In this document: in pieces, positions 28,656-37,493 of the stretch | Numbering within the stretch: position 1 is the stretch's first letter | Layout of the letters: each line of letters opens with the position of its first letter | Source: VRUE01 sp963728835 | GTDB lineage: Bacteria; Actinomycetota; Thermoleophilia; Solirubrobacterales; 70-9 | NCBI GenBank assembly: GCA_963728835.1 | Contig: CAVSKZ010000002.1 | Coordinates: 496,001-560,000, forward strand | DNA length: 64,000 nt | Reading direction: 5' to 3' | Notes under the pieces: generated by a model | What the model saw: the letters and a program-made list of their open reading frames with translations, nothing else | The model's database searches: none | Told to the model about the DNA's origin: nothing | Translations under genes and position numbers: made by a program

Positions 28656-30214
28656 CGACCACCGGTGCCGCCTACACGGCGGCGAGCATCTTCTCGAAGC
28701 TGATCGCGGTCGCGCTGCTGCCGCTGTACACGCGCTACCTGGCGCCGGAGGACTACGGCGCAGCCGAGGTGATGTTCGCCGCCGTCGTCTCGGCCAGCAT
28801 CGTCGTCCGCCTCGGCGTGATCGAGGCCCTGCTGCGCTTCTACTACAAGGACGACGAGGACCCCGCCCGGGTCCTCTCGACCTCCTTCGCGGCGCTCTTC
28901 TGGTTCTCCACCGTGGCGGCGCTGGTCGCCCTGCCCTTCGCCGGGCCGATCTCCGAAGCGCTGCTTCCCGAGCCGGCCGGCCTCGACCCCCGCGAGGCAG
29001 TCGCCTGGCCGGGCGACGCCGCGGACCTGGCCCGGATCTCGATCGCCGGCCTCTGGGTGCTGACCCTGCACGAGTACCTGCTGACGATCTTCAGGCTCGA
29101 AGAGCGCGCCCGTGCCTTCTTCGTGACGACGACGCTGAACGTGGTGGCCGCGATCGGGCTCACCGTCGCCCTCGTCGTCGGCGCCGAGGAGGGCGCGCGC
29201 GGCCTGCTGCTCGGCAGCTACGCCAGCGGCGCCGTCTTCGTGCTCGGCCTGATCGTCTACCACTGGCGCCGCCTCTCGCTGTGGATCGACCGGCAGCTGC
29301 TGCGGCGGATGCTGCGCTTCGGCACCCCGACGATGCCGGCCGAGCTCTCGCTCTACGCGCTCAACTTCGTCGACCGCATCATCATCGTCCGCACCCTCGG
29401 CCTCGCCGAGGCCGGCCTCTATTCGCTGGCGGTCAAGTTCGCCCAGGCGGTCAACGTCCTGGTGCGCGGCTTCCAGCTTGCCTGGCCGCCGCTCGCCTAC
29501 TCGATCCGAGACGACGACGACGCCCGCCGCGCCTACGCCGCGGTGGTCACCTGGTTCGTGGTCGGCGGCGCCTTCGTCGTCTCCGGCATGTGGCTGCTCT
29601 CTCGCTGGATCGTCCGCGCCCTGGCCGCCCCGGAGTTCTTCGACGCCTACGAAGCGATCGGCCTGATCGCGGCCGGGGTCACGCTCTACGCCCTCTACAT
29701 GGTGCTCGTCGTGATCCTCGGCCGCACCGGCCGCACCGAGTTCAACTTTCCCGCGACGGGCGCGGCACTCCTCGCCAACGTCGCCCTCAACCTCCTCCTC
29801 GTGCCGCCGTTCGGCATCGTCGGCGCGGGCCTCGCCCTCGTCGCCTCCTACCTGGTCGTGCTGGCCCTGATGTACGGCTTCACCCAGCGCCTCTTCCCGG
29901 TGCCGTATGAATGGGGGCGGTTGGCGAAGGTGGTCCTGGTCTCCGCCGCCCTCGTCGCCGCGGGAGAGCTGCTGCTCCCGACCGACGGCTTCGCCGGCCT
30001 CCTCTCCCGCTCGGCCCTCTGGCTCGCCTACCCGCTCGCCCTGCTCGCGATCGGCTTCTTCACGCCCGGCGAGCGGGCGTGGCTCGGCCAGCTCCGACGC
30101 CCGGGTGATCTCGTCCGCCGCTTGCGAGCATTCCGCCCACCCCCGCCCACCGTCGACGGCCGCATTCCAGAGGCTGTCGAGGCCGAGCTCCTAGACGAGG
30201 ACTCCCGCGTCTAA
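28631..30214 (+). CDS. Wzx-type polysaccharide flippase (MOP superfamily)
   Basis: A 527-residue protein with about 12-14 hydrophobic segments of the polysaccharide-transport (PST/MATE-like) type. The start, GAAYTAASIFSKLIAVALLPLYTRYLAPEDYG, and the middle, FGTPTMPAELSLYALNFVDRIIIVRTLGLAEAGLYSLAVK, are characteristic of O-unit flippases. It would move undecaprenyl-linked oligosaccharides across the membrane for the polymerase encoded just upstream. GTG 28631 overlaps the ligase gene by 25 bp. Its TAA stop overlaps the stop of the convergent NACHT gene (CTAA at 30211-30214). Confidence 0.9.
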   Translation: MSGYLRRLATTGAAYTAASIFSKLIAVALLPLYTRYLAPEDYGAAEVMFAAVVSASIVVRLGVIEALLRFYYKDDEDPARVLSTSFAALFWFSTVAALVALPFAGPISEALLPEPAGLDPREAVAWPGDAADLARISIAGLWVLTLHEYLLTIFRLEERARAFFVTTTLNVVAAIGLTVALVVGAEEGARGLLLGSYASGAVFVLGLIVYHWRRLSLWIDRQLLRRMLRFGTPTMPAELSLYALNFVDRIIIVRTLGLAEAGLYSLAVKFAQAVNVLVRGFQLAWPPLAYSIRDDDDARRAYAAVVTWFVVGGAFVVSGMWLLSRWIVRALAAPEFFDAYEAIGLIAAGVTLYALYMVLVVILGRTGRTEFNFPATGAALLANVALNLLLVPPFGIVGAGLALVASYLVVLALMYGFTQRLFPVPYEWGRLAKVVLVSAALVAAGELLLPTDGFAGLLSRSALWLAYPLALLAIGFFTPGERAWLGQLRRPGDLVRRLRAFRPPPPTVDGRIPEAVEAELLDEDSRV

Positions 30215-33165
30215 AGCTCCGGCAGCCGCTCGGCTCTCGATCTTAGCGACACTTTTCCTTCGGCCCAAGCCAACACTGTGTCACGTTGAAATCCCGAGAG
30301 CGCAACGTCGCGCACTACCTGTGCAGCGCCCTCGATTTTGCCGCTGCTTCGAGTGTTGAGGACAAGGCCAAAAGCATTTGCAAGCGGCGAACTGCCGAGG
30401 TCGATAGGCACCCTTTCCTCGCTGATAGGTTCCTCGAACAGCAATGCCAACAGCATTAGCGCGGCATAGACTTGATCACCTGACAGGTCGGTGAGTTTGG
30501 TTTGCCGCGCCTCATAAGAACTTGAAATGCTGGACAGCCAGTCGCCGGAGCCCAATCCAAGCTCAGGATGGAAGTCAATTCCAGAGAATTCCTCAGGGTT
30601 CAAATGAGGCGCCAGATCCGTCAAGATAGACAGGCCGGTACCTTCAGATATCTGCCCCGGGTATTCGCAGAGAAGACTTGCGACAACAATTTCCGCGATC
30701 GGTACTCGTCTTGTTCCTGGGAAAAGCGAGTAGGTGCGCTCATGGAACAGTGAATCGAGACCATGACGGGTCAAAAAGAAGTCGGGGTCGACTTCGCCTA
30801 GCAGCAACAAATCGGTGCCGAGTCGATTGTCGGACTCGGCCAGCTCTTGGAAGCGCTCGCGATGACCGCGCACCAGGCGGTTCTCGATGCTATGAACGAG
30901 CTGCCTTTGCTCGTCTGTCTCTGTCCGCCTGACACCAACGGCGAAATTTAGGGCGAGCTCAGCCGCATATACTGCAACGCCGGGCTCAAAAAGATAATCG
31001 GCAAGGCATTCAACAAATGTCTCGCCGATTGGCCGCGCGTTCTCAGGGTTCGCATCGAGTAGAGCGAGAACCGTGTCGACCTGGTTTCGTCTTGTTCCCG
31101 GCCCCGCATCGTCGCTGACGTTAGGCTCATTGGTCAGTAATTCCATAAGCGTTCTACACGCTAACGCTACCAAGTACCTTGTCACCGAAGGGGAGGGCAC
31201 TAGAAACTCTAGACTACGTACCGCGAAGTTGAGACAGTTTGTCGCTTGATTGTCTTCAACACTGGTATCAACAGCAGTGAGTGCAGACAACAGCACGTCG
31301 GCAGCACCGTCAACATTGTGGTCAAGTAGCTGAAAAGAAAGCTGCGCAACAACGTCCCACTCATTCACTGAAATATGCGGCTGCAGTATTTTTAGTAGAC
31401 TCTCCGGAGTTGGATTAGTGCGAACGAGGTGGGCAGCAGTAAAAAACTCCAAAAAGGTACGGTGAGTAAACTGATACAGTCGCTCACCAGCGGGGGTCGT
31501 ACCTGTGTCGGTAAAGACCCACGCACGTCCGCGACAGAGATCAATAAAGCGTGCAGCCTCAAGCTCAGCGTCCTCCTTATGCTCGAATCGCCGCTCTAGG
31601 AGAAACGCACTGGTTTTAGCAACAAGATCTTTTTCAGTAACGCCGCTCTGTAGTTCTCCATCGGTGTAGATCCAGGCAGCAAGGTGTTGCATAGCTGGAC
31701 GAAGAAGACTTTCAATGTTAAGTGGTTTGCCGATCTGGCGTAGTCGGTCCCAGCGATCGAACAGCATTACTGCACAGGCCTCGTAGACGTCTGGCCGATT
31801 ACGTGGAATGTAGCCAGCCCCCTTGTATAGGTTGCACATCAAGCCCAGCATGAGTGCGTTGGACCGCAGATCAGCAACACTGGCGCTGTCCGTCATAAAT
31901 GCATCGGCTTGTCTATCCGCCTCACCTTCTGGGCTGTCAATAGCAAACCAGTTTCGAGCATACTGCTTGATTTGGGTATCCGAGAATGGTGCTAGGCGAA
32001 ATGTGTTGAAGGTCTCAGGTGAGAGTGGCGCCTGCTGGTATCCCACCTCTCTAGACGTGACAAGGATCGGAACTGAGGGATATAGACTCGCAAAGCTCTC
32101 GACGTCTCCGGAAATCTCCGCTCGATAGCTGGTGTCGAGAAGCTCGTCGAGGCCATCGAAAATCACCATCGCACGGTTGGTCAGAAGTAGGTACTCAATC
32201 GCCCCCTCGGGTGGTGCGAGCTGATATCGCGAATTGCTGGTGGAAGCAATGAAGTCCGTGAGCGAGCACTTCGCCGCCCGCTTATGAGCGCCGAAATCGC
32301 GCAGAATTACGAGGAACGGAACCATTCCAGAAGGGTGGTAGCCCAAGCTTAGTTTGTCTCGCGCGAGGTCAGCAGCGAGTTTCTTGGCAAGAGTTGACTT
32401 ACCAGATCCAGGATTACCAAGTACGACGCGGCGAAAGAGAGTATGAGCAAACGCGTCATAGCTAGTGGTTTGGGCCGAGGATGCCTCGATCTCTTCGAGT
32501 TGGCCGGGTACATAGAGTGAGTCAATCGGAACCTGACGTGCAGAGTCGAGAGCCGGTGGGGTAATAGTTCCCTCCCGCCTGACGAGTTGGCCCATGTACT
32601 TCGTTGCGAAATCGTCAATCGCAGTTAGATTCAGTGGGGGTGAGCTTGCGAAAATCCCCAGCGAGCGCTCAAGGCTTTCGATCGCCCCACGAAGCTCGGT
32701 GTGGCGTTGAGCAGCCCTAGCCTCGATCGCAGTTAGGTTTCCCCTTGCGATCGCTTCGTCGAGAGAACTCTGGCAAAGATTTACGAGAGAGCGGAACAAG
32801 CGGTCTATCTCGGATCTCGCAGATGTATCACCTTGTGTTCGCGCACGCCAAAGCTCGTAGAACTCGATCTCGACATTGTCGATCTGCTCGCTGTTGGTGG
32901 AAGCGAAGATCTGACGGACGATATGGTGGGTCTCAGCTGTGCGCAGGAACTCCCGAAGCTGCTCACCGCCAAGCGATGGTGAGATCGCCTCAATGTCAGT
33001 GAGCTGCTCGACCGCAGTGCGAACGGCAGCTTCGACCGAATCAGCCGATATTGGCGGCGAACCATCATCCTTGCCGCGGACAGCGAGCTCGGTGAGGCCG
33101 TTACTGATCAGGCCAATGAAAAGTTCTTGTAGTGCGGAATCCACGCTCAGAACGCTGAAGGGCAA
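30211..33165 (-). CDS. NACHT-domain NTPase, NLR-like candidate defence protein
   Basis: A 984-residue STAND ATPase. Residues 1-245 are helical with no motif I can name (DSARQVPIDSLYVP precedes the NTPase). The NACHT domain starts near 245: Walker A GNPGSGKST (250-258), Walker B VIFDGLDEL (334-342) and the ILVTSR arginine finger/sensor (367-372). A winged-helix region with FTHRTFLEFFTAAHLV (near 565) closes the NTPase module; the last ~400 residues are helical, without LRR, TPR or WD repeats I can recognise. Bacterial NACHT proteins (bNACHT, Avs relatives) sense phage proteins and trigger abortive responses. Base composition is about half G+C, far below the neighbours, indicating transfer. TTG 33165 lies 33 bp after the GT2 stop. 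Confidence 0.85.
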   Translation of the reverse strand: MPFSVLSVDSALQELFIGLISNGLTELAVRGKDDGSPPISADSVEAAVRTAVEQLTDIEAISPSLGGEQLREFLRTAETHHIVRQIFASTNSEQIDNVEIEFYELWRARTQGDTSARSEIDRLFRSLVNLCQSSLDEAIARGNLTAIEARAAQRHTELRGAIESLERSLGIFASSPPLNLTAIDDFATKYMGQLVRREGTITPPALDSARQVPIDSLYVPGQLEEIEASSAQTTSYDAFAHTLFRRVVLGNPGSGKSTLAKKLAADLARDKLSLGYHPSGMVPFLVILRDFGAHKRAAKCSLTDFIASTSNSRYQLAPPEGAIEYLLLTNRAMVIFDGLDELLDTSYRAEISGDVESFASLYPSVPILVTSREVGYQQAPLSPETFNTFRLAPFSDTQIKQYARNWFAIDSPEGEADRQADAFMTDSASVADLRSNALMLGLMCNLYKGAGYIPRNRPDVYEACAVMLFDRWDRLRQIGKPLNIESLLRPAMQHLAAWIYTDGELQSGVTEKDLVAKTSAFLLERRFEHKEDAELEAARFIDLCRGRAWVFTDTGTTPAGERLYQFTHRTFLEFFTAAHLVRTNPTPESLLKILQPHISVNEWDVVAQLSFQLLDHNVDGAADVLLSALTAVDTSVEDNQATNCLNFAVRSLEFLVPSPSVTRYLVALACRTLMELLTNEPNVSDDAGPGTRRNQVDTVLALLDANPENARPIGETFVECLADYLFEPGVAVYAAELALNFAVGVRRTETDEQRQLVHSIENRLVRGHRERFQELAESDNRLGTDLLLLGEVDPDFFLTRHGLDSLFHERTYSLFPGTRRVPIAEIVVASLLCEYPGQISEGTGLSILTDLAPHLNPEEFSGIDFHPELGLGSGDWLSSISSSYEARQTKLTDLSGDQVYAALMLLALLFEEPISEERVPIDLGSSPLANAFGLVLNTRSSGKIEGAAQVVRDVALSGFQRDTVLAWAEGKVSLRSRAERLPEL

Positions 33166-33198
33166 AGAGTTTTTCGAAATTGCCGATACTAGAACGAA

Positions 33199-34110
33199 TC
33201 ATGGCAGCCCCCGCACCTTACTGGGCAACAGCGCCTGGCGGGCGTGGGCCCAGTAGACCTTGGCCGGGTGATCGGGGAGGACGGTCGCGGCGAGGGCACG
33301 GACCGCGTAAGACCAGGCGGTGAGGACGCGGACCGCGAGCGCGCCCGCCCGACCATGGTGCTTACGCATGTAGAGATCGCGGTTGCGGTGGAATTCGACG
33401 ATCCGGGGGAGGCCCCTGGCGAGGTCGGTCGAGAGCTGGTCGTGGTGGACGGCCTCCGCGGCGGGGACGAAGAGGCTGTGCCAGCCGGCCCCGGCCAGGC
33501 GCTTGGCGAAGTCGCACTCGTCGTAGTAGACGAAGAAGGCGGGGTCCAGGTAGCCGACCTCGGCCGCCGCCTTGCGGCGCACGAGCAGGGCGCTCGACTG
33601 CGCCCAGTCGACCCGGCGGGTGGCATCGCCCTTGCTCTGCACGGTCAGCCACCGGTGCAGGAACAGGGCACCGGCGAGGGCCGTGCCGACGCCGGGAAAG
33701 CGCCAGGCGCAGGGCACCGGCGCGCCGCCGGAGTCGAGCAGCCGAGCACCGGCCGCCGCCGCGCGCGGATCGCCCTCCAGCGCCGTGAGCAGAGCCTGCG
33801 CCGCACCGGGGCGCAGCTCGGAGTCCTCGTTGAGCAGGAGGCAGTAGCGGCCGCTCGCCTCGCGCATCAGGGTCGAGTCGTTCTCGGCCTTGCCCGTCCG
33901 GCGCTCCAGCGCGATCAGGCGAACGTCGCCGCCCCGTTCCCTCACCGCCTCGGCCGAGCCGTCCTCGGAGGCGTTGTCGAGGACGAGGACCTCGCGCTCG
34001 ACCCCCGCGGGGTGGGTGCGGTCGATCGACGCCAAGCAGGCGAGCAGGTGCTCGCGGCCGTTCGTGTTCACGACGCAGTAGGAGAGCGTTGGTGCCAAGC
34101 GGGTCACCAT
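33199..34110 (-). CDS. Family 2 glycosyltransferase (rhamnosyltransferase-like)
   Basis: A 303-residue GT2 enzyme without membrane helices. Motifs: LSYCVVNTNGREHLLACLASI, VLVLDNASEDGSAEAV with the nucleotide-binding aspartates, LLNEDSELRPG (DXD-like), and AFFVYYDECDFAKRLAGAGW (the ED/acceptor region typical of WbbL-like rhamnosyltransferases). Its donor sugar is not proven. ATG 34110 is divergent from the GT4 gene with 10 bp between start codons. The NACHT gene follows 33 bp downstream on the same strand and may share its transcript. Confidence 0.88.
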   Translation of the reverse strand: MVTRLAPTLSYCVVNTNGREHLLACLASIDRTHPAGVEREVLVLDNASEDGSAEAVRERGGDVRLIALERRTGKAENDSTLMREASGRYCLLLNEDSELRPGAAQALLTALEGDPRAAAAGARLLDSGGAPVPCAWRFPGVGTALAGALFLHRWLTVQSKGDATRRVDWAQSSALLVRRKAAAEVGYLDPAFFVYYDECDFAKRLAGAGWHSLFVPAAEAVHHDQLSTDLARGLPRIVEFHRNRDLYMRKHHGRAGALAVRVLTAWSYAVRALAATVLPDHPAKVYWAHARQALLPSKVRGLP

Positions 34111-34120
34111 AATCGCGCCG

Positions 34121-35236
34121 ATGAAGGTTCAGCTGGTCGACCCCTCGGCCTTCACGCCGCCGTACGACCGCGCCCTGGCCGCGGCACTCGCCCGCGCCGG
34201 CGCGGGCGTCGAGCTGCTGACCAGCCGCTTCCTCTACGGCCCGGTGCCCCCGGCCGAGGGCTACCGGGTGCGCGAGTGCTTCTACCGCCGCACCGCCGCC
34301 CGCGGCCTCGATGCCCCGGCCCGTCGTGCTCTCAAGGCGGGCGAGCACCTGTCCGACATGCTGCGCCTGCGCCGGGCCCTCGACGCCGACGTCGTCCACT
34401 ACCAGTGGCTGACGATGCCGGCTCTCGACGCGCACCTGTTGCCACCGTCCCGCCCCCGCGTGCTCACCGCCCACTACGTGCTGCCCCCGCAGCCGAGCCG
34501 CCGTGACCTGGCGACGGCACGCCGGACGTTCGGGCGCATGGACGCGATCGTCGCCCACTCCGAGCACGGCGCGGCGCGGCTGCGAGACGAGATCGGCCTC
34601 GACCCGGGCCGGGTCCGCGTCATCCCCCACGGCGCCTTCGACTACCTCACCCGGCTGCCGGAGGAGAAGCCCCTGGCAGCCGAGCTCCAGGGTGCCGAGG
34701 GCCCGGTGGTCCTCTTCTTCGGCCTGCTGCGCCCCTACAAGGGCGTCGAGGCCCTGCTCGAGGCCTTCCGCGAGGTCCGGGGTGCCGAGCTCTGGATCGT
34801 CGGCAACCCGCGCATGGACCCGGAGCCGCTGCGCCGCCTCGCCGCCGAGAGCCCCGGCCGCGTCCGCTTCGTCACCCGCTTCGTCGAGGACGCCGAGATC
34901 CCGGCGATCTTCCGGCGCGCGGACGTCGTCGTCCTCCCCTACCGCGACATCGAGCACTCCGGCGTGCTCTACGCGGGCCTCGCCTTCGCCAAGCCGATGG
35001 TGCTCACCGCCGTCGGCGGCTTCCCCGAGGTCGCGGCGAGGTGCGCCGCCCGGCTCGTGCCGCCCGAGGACCCCGCCGCGCTGGCGGCGACGCTGAACGA
35101 GCTCGTCGCGGACCCCGCCGCTCGCGAGCGCCTGGCGCGCTCCGCGAGCGAAGCCGCGGCCGGTCCCTACTCCTGGGACGCCGCCGCCGCCCAGACCCTC
35201 GCGCTGTACGAGGAACTGCTGGAGTCCAGGAGATGA
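34121..35236 (+). CDS. Family 4 glycosyltransferase (GT-B fold)
   Basis: A 371-residue GT-B enzyme. The C-terminal nucleotide-sugar half shows LFFGLLRPYKGVEALLEAF, ELWIVGNPR and the E-x7-E motif region EHSGVLYAGLAFAKPMVLTAVGGFPEV. The N-terminal acceptor half begins MKVQLVDPSAFTPPYDRALAAAL. A CATAAT lies 7 nt before ATG 34121, suggesting a leaderless start. The gene overlaps the next one by 4 bp (ATGA). It is part of the polymer assembly pathway; the sugar specificity is unknown. Confidence 0.88.
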   Translation: MKVQLVDPSAFTPPYDRALAAALARAGAGVELLTSRFLYGPVPPAEGYRVRECFYRRTAARGLDAPARRALKAGEHLSDMLRLRRALDADVVHYQWLTMPALDAHLLPPSRPRVLTAHYVLPPQPSRRDLATARRTFGRMDAIVAHSEHGAARLRDEIGLDPGRVRVIPHGAFDYLTRLPEEKPLAAELQGAEGPVVLFFGLLRPYKGVEALLEAFREVRGAELWIVGNPRMDPEPLRRLAAESPGRVRFVTRFVEDAEIPAIFRRADVVVLPYRDIEHSGVLYAGLAFAKPMVLTAVGGFPEVAARCAARLVPPEDPAALAATLNELVADPAARERLARSASEAAAGPYSWDAAAAQTLALYEELLESRR

Positions 35237-36363
35237 CCGCGCTCGCCGTCCTCTTCTGGCTCAGTGCCGGGCTGATCGTCTACACGCACCTCGGCTACCC
35301 GCTCGCGCTGCGGGCGCTGCTCGCCCTGCGCCGGCGGCCGACGCTCAGGCCCGGCACCTGGGAGGAGCTGCCCCGCGTCTCGCTGATCGTCGCCGCCTAC
35401 GACGAGGAGGAGGTGATCGCGGCCAAGGTCGCCAACGCCCTCGCCCTCGACTATCCGCGCGAGCTGCTGGAGCTGATCGTCGCCTCCGACGGCTCGACCG
35501 ACGCGACGGCCGAGCGCGCCCGCGCGGCCGGCGCCGACCTGGTGCTCGAGCTGCCCCGCGGCGGCAAGGTCGCCGCCCAGAACGCCGCCGCCGAAAAGGC
35601 CTCCGGGGAGATCCTCGCCTTCTCGGACGCGAACAGCGTCTGGCGGCCCGACGCCCTGCGCCACCTGCTCGAGCCCTTCGCCGACCCGGCGATCGGCTAC
35701 GCCTGCGGCGAGGTTCGGTTCCTCGACTCCACCGGCGAGAACCTCGAGGGCGCCTACTGGCGCTATGAGATGAAGGTGCGGGAGATGGAGTCCGCCCTCG
35801 CCGGCGTCACCGCGGGCAACGGCGCGATCTACGCCGTGCGAGCGAGCGCCTACGTCCCGCTCGCCCCTTCGGGGAGCCACGACCTCTCGTTCCCCTTCCA
35901 GCTGGCGAAGAAGGGCAAGCGCTCCCTCTACGTCCCCTGGGCGCGCGCCGAGGAGAAGATGGTGCCGACCATGGAGGGCGAGTTCGCCCGCAAACGGCGG
36001 ATGATGGTCGGCCTCTGGGACATCGTCGTCGGCGAGCGGATGATCTCCCCGCGCGGCTACAGGCCCCTCTACGCCTTCGAGCTCTTCTCGCACCGGCTGC
36101 TGCGCTACCTCACCCCGTTCCTGCATCTGCTCGCCTTCGTCGCCTGCCTCCTGCTGCTGGACCAGGGCTGGGTCTACGTCGTCGCCTACGGGGTCCAGCT
36201 GGCCGCGATCGCGGCCGCGATCCTCGGCGGCCAGTTCCGCATCGCCCCGTTCCGGGTGGCCCGCTACTACGCGATGACCACGCTCTCGATCGCCGCCGGC
36301 CTCTGGGACCGCATGCGCCAAGGGCCTCCGGCGAAATGGGACAAGGCACCCGGGACGCGCTAG
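35233..36363 (+). CDS. Membrane family 2 glycosyltransferase
   Basis: A 376-residue processive-type GT2. An N-terminal helix (LAVLFWLSAGLIVYTHLGYPLAL) anchors it. The catalytic domain has VSLIVAAYDEEEVIAAKVANAL, VASDGSTDATAE, FSDANSVWRPDALRHLL (DXD equivalent DAN) and the acceptor AGNGAIYAVR. Three C-terminal hydrophobic segments follow (LTPFLHLLAFVACLLLL onwards). An (Q/R)xxRW-like motif reads RKRRMMVGLWD. ATG 35233 overlaps the previous stop. It likely adds a sugar to the lipid-linked unit on the cytoplasmic face. Confidence 0.87.
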   Translation: MTALAVLFWLSAGLIVYTHLGYPLALRALLALRRRPTLRPGTWEELPRVSLIVAAYDEEEVIAAKVANALALDYPRELLELIVASDGSTDATAERARAAGADLVLELPRGGKVAAQNAAAEKASGEILAFSDANSVWRPDALRHLLEPFADPAIGYACGEVRFLDSTGENLEGAYWRYEMKVREMESALAGVTAGNGAIYAVRASAYVPLAPSGSHDLSFPFQLAKKGKRSLYVPWARAEEKMVPTMEGEFARKRRMMVGLWDIVVGERMISPRGYRPLYAFELFSHRLLRYLTPFLHLLAFVACLLLLDQGWVYVVAYGVQLAAIAAAILGGQFRIAPFRVARYYAMTTLSIAAGLWDRMRQGPPAKWDKAPGTR

Positions 36364-36927
36364 ATGCCCCGCGCACTCGACGTCCTGATCGCGACTCTCG
36401 CGCTGCTCCTGCTCTCGCCCGTTCTCCTCGTCGCCGCGGTTGCGATCAAGCTGGGCAGTCAGGGACCGGTCTTCTACAGGCAGCGGCGGGTCGGGCTGAA
36501 CGGCGAGGAGTTCGAGATGCTGAAGCTGCGCACGATGATCGAGGGCTCGGACCCCGTCGGCGTCGGCACCGTCGTCACCCGCGAGGACCCCCGCGTCACC
36601 CGGGCCGGGCGCATCCTGCGCCGGACCTCGCTCGACGAGATCCCCAACCTGGTCAACGTCCTGCGCGGCGAGATGGCGATCGTCGGTCCCCGTCCCACCA
36701 TCCCCGCCCAGGTGAAGGACTACACGCCGCGCCAGCACCGCCGCCATGAGGTCCGCCCCGGGGTCACCGGCTGGGCCCAGGTCCAGGGCCGCGCCGGCAT
36801 CCCCTGGGAGGAGCGGATCGAGCTCGACGTCGAGTACGTCGAGCGCCGCGGCGCCGCCCTCGACGCTCGCATCCTCGCCAAGACCGCCTGGCTCCTCGTA
36901 ACCGGCCACGGGCTGGCGCCGGATTAG
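36364..36927 (+). CDS. Undecaprenyl-phosphate sugar phosphotransferase
   Basis: A 187-residue initiating phosphoglycosyltransferase (bacterial sugar transferase domain). It has one N-terminal membrane helix (LDVLIATLALLLLSPVLLVAAVAI) and the core motifs GPVFYRQRRVGLNGEEFEMLKLRTM, RRTSLDEIPNLVNVLRGEMAIVGPRP and RPGVTGWAQVQGR. It transfers a sugar phosphate to undecaprenyl phosphate, the first step of unit assembly. It is the short monotopic form without the N-terminal WcaJ-type domain. It begins directly after the stop of the previous gene, so it belongs to the same operon. Confidence 0.92.
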   Translation: MPRALDVLIATLALLLLSPVLLVAAVAIKLGSQGPVFYRQRRVGLNGEEFEMLKLRTMIEGSDPVGVGTVVTREDPRVTRAGRILRRTSLDEIPNLVNVLRGEMAIVGPRPTIPAQVKDYTPRQHRRHEVRPGVTGWAQVQGRAGIPWEERIELDVEYVERRGAALDARILAKTAWLLVTGHGLAPD

Positions 36928-36950
36928 GCTTCGGCGCTGAGGAGCCGAGC

Positions 36951-37493
36951 ATGAGCACCCCCCCCAAGGTCAGCCTGCGCCCGTTCGAACCCGGCGATGC
37001 CGAGGCTGTCCACCGCTGGTTCAACAACCATGAGGCGACCAGGACCCTGGTCGTGCAGCGCGAGTCCTTCTCACCCGGTGAAGCCGAGGCCTGGGTCCGC
37101 AGGGCGATGGACGCCTCGGGGGAGGACCGCAAGTACGCGATCCTGGTCGAGGATCACGCCGAGCCGGTCGGGTTCACGGCGCTCTACGGGCTCACGCGCG
37201 ACACCGGGCCGGAGCTGGGAGCTCTGATCGGGGACGAGGTGCGCCGCCGCGGGGTCGGCCGCCGTGCCGAGGCACTGACCATCGCCAAGGCCTTCGACGA
37301 GCTCGGCGCCCACCGGGTTTACGGGGAGATCCCCGCCTTCAACGAAGCGGCGAAGCGGACGGTCGCCGGTCTCGGCTGGCATTACGTGGAAACGCTTCCC
37401 GATCGCGGCAAGCGGGACGGCGAGACTTTCGAGCTCGAGGTCTGGGCGGTCCTGCCCGAGGATTTTCGCAAGGCTACGGCGGACTTGTTTTGA
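36951..37493 (+). CDS. GNAT acetyltransferase (RimJ/RimL-like)
   Basis: A 180-residue GNAT enzyme: VSLRPFEPGDAEAVHRWFNNHEATRTL at the start, LGALIGDEVRRRGVGRRAEALTIAKAFDELGAHRVYGEIPAFNEAAKRTVAGLGW with the acetyl-CoA pyrophosphate loop (RRRGVGR). Homologues in polysaccharide loci acetylate amino sugars; others modify ribosomal proteins. GAGGAG lies about 5 nt before ATG 36951. The end overlaps the next gene by 4 bp. Role in sugar modification is inferred from position. Confidence 0.85.
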   Translation: MSTPPKVSLRPFEPGDAEAVHRWFNNHEATRTLVVQRESFSPGEAEAWVRRAMDASGEDRKYAILVEDHAEPVGFTALYGLTRDTGPELGALIGDEVRRRGVGRRAEALTIAKAFDELGAHRVYGEIPAFNEAAKRTVAGLGWHYVETLPDRGKRDGETFELEVWAVLPEDFRKATADLF

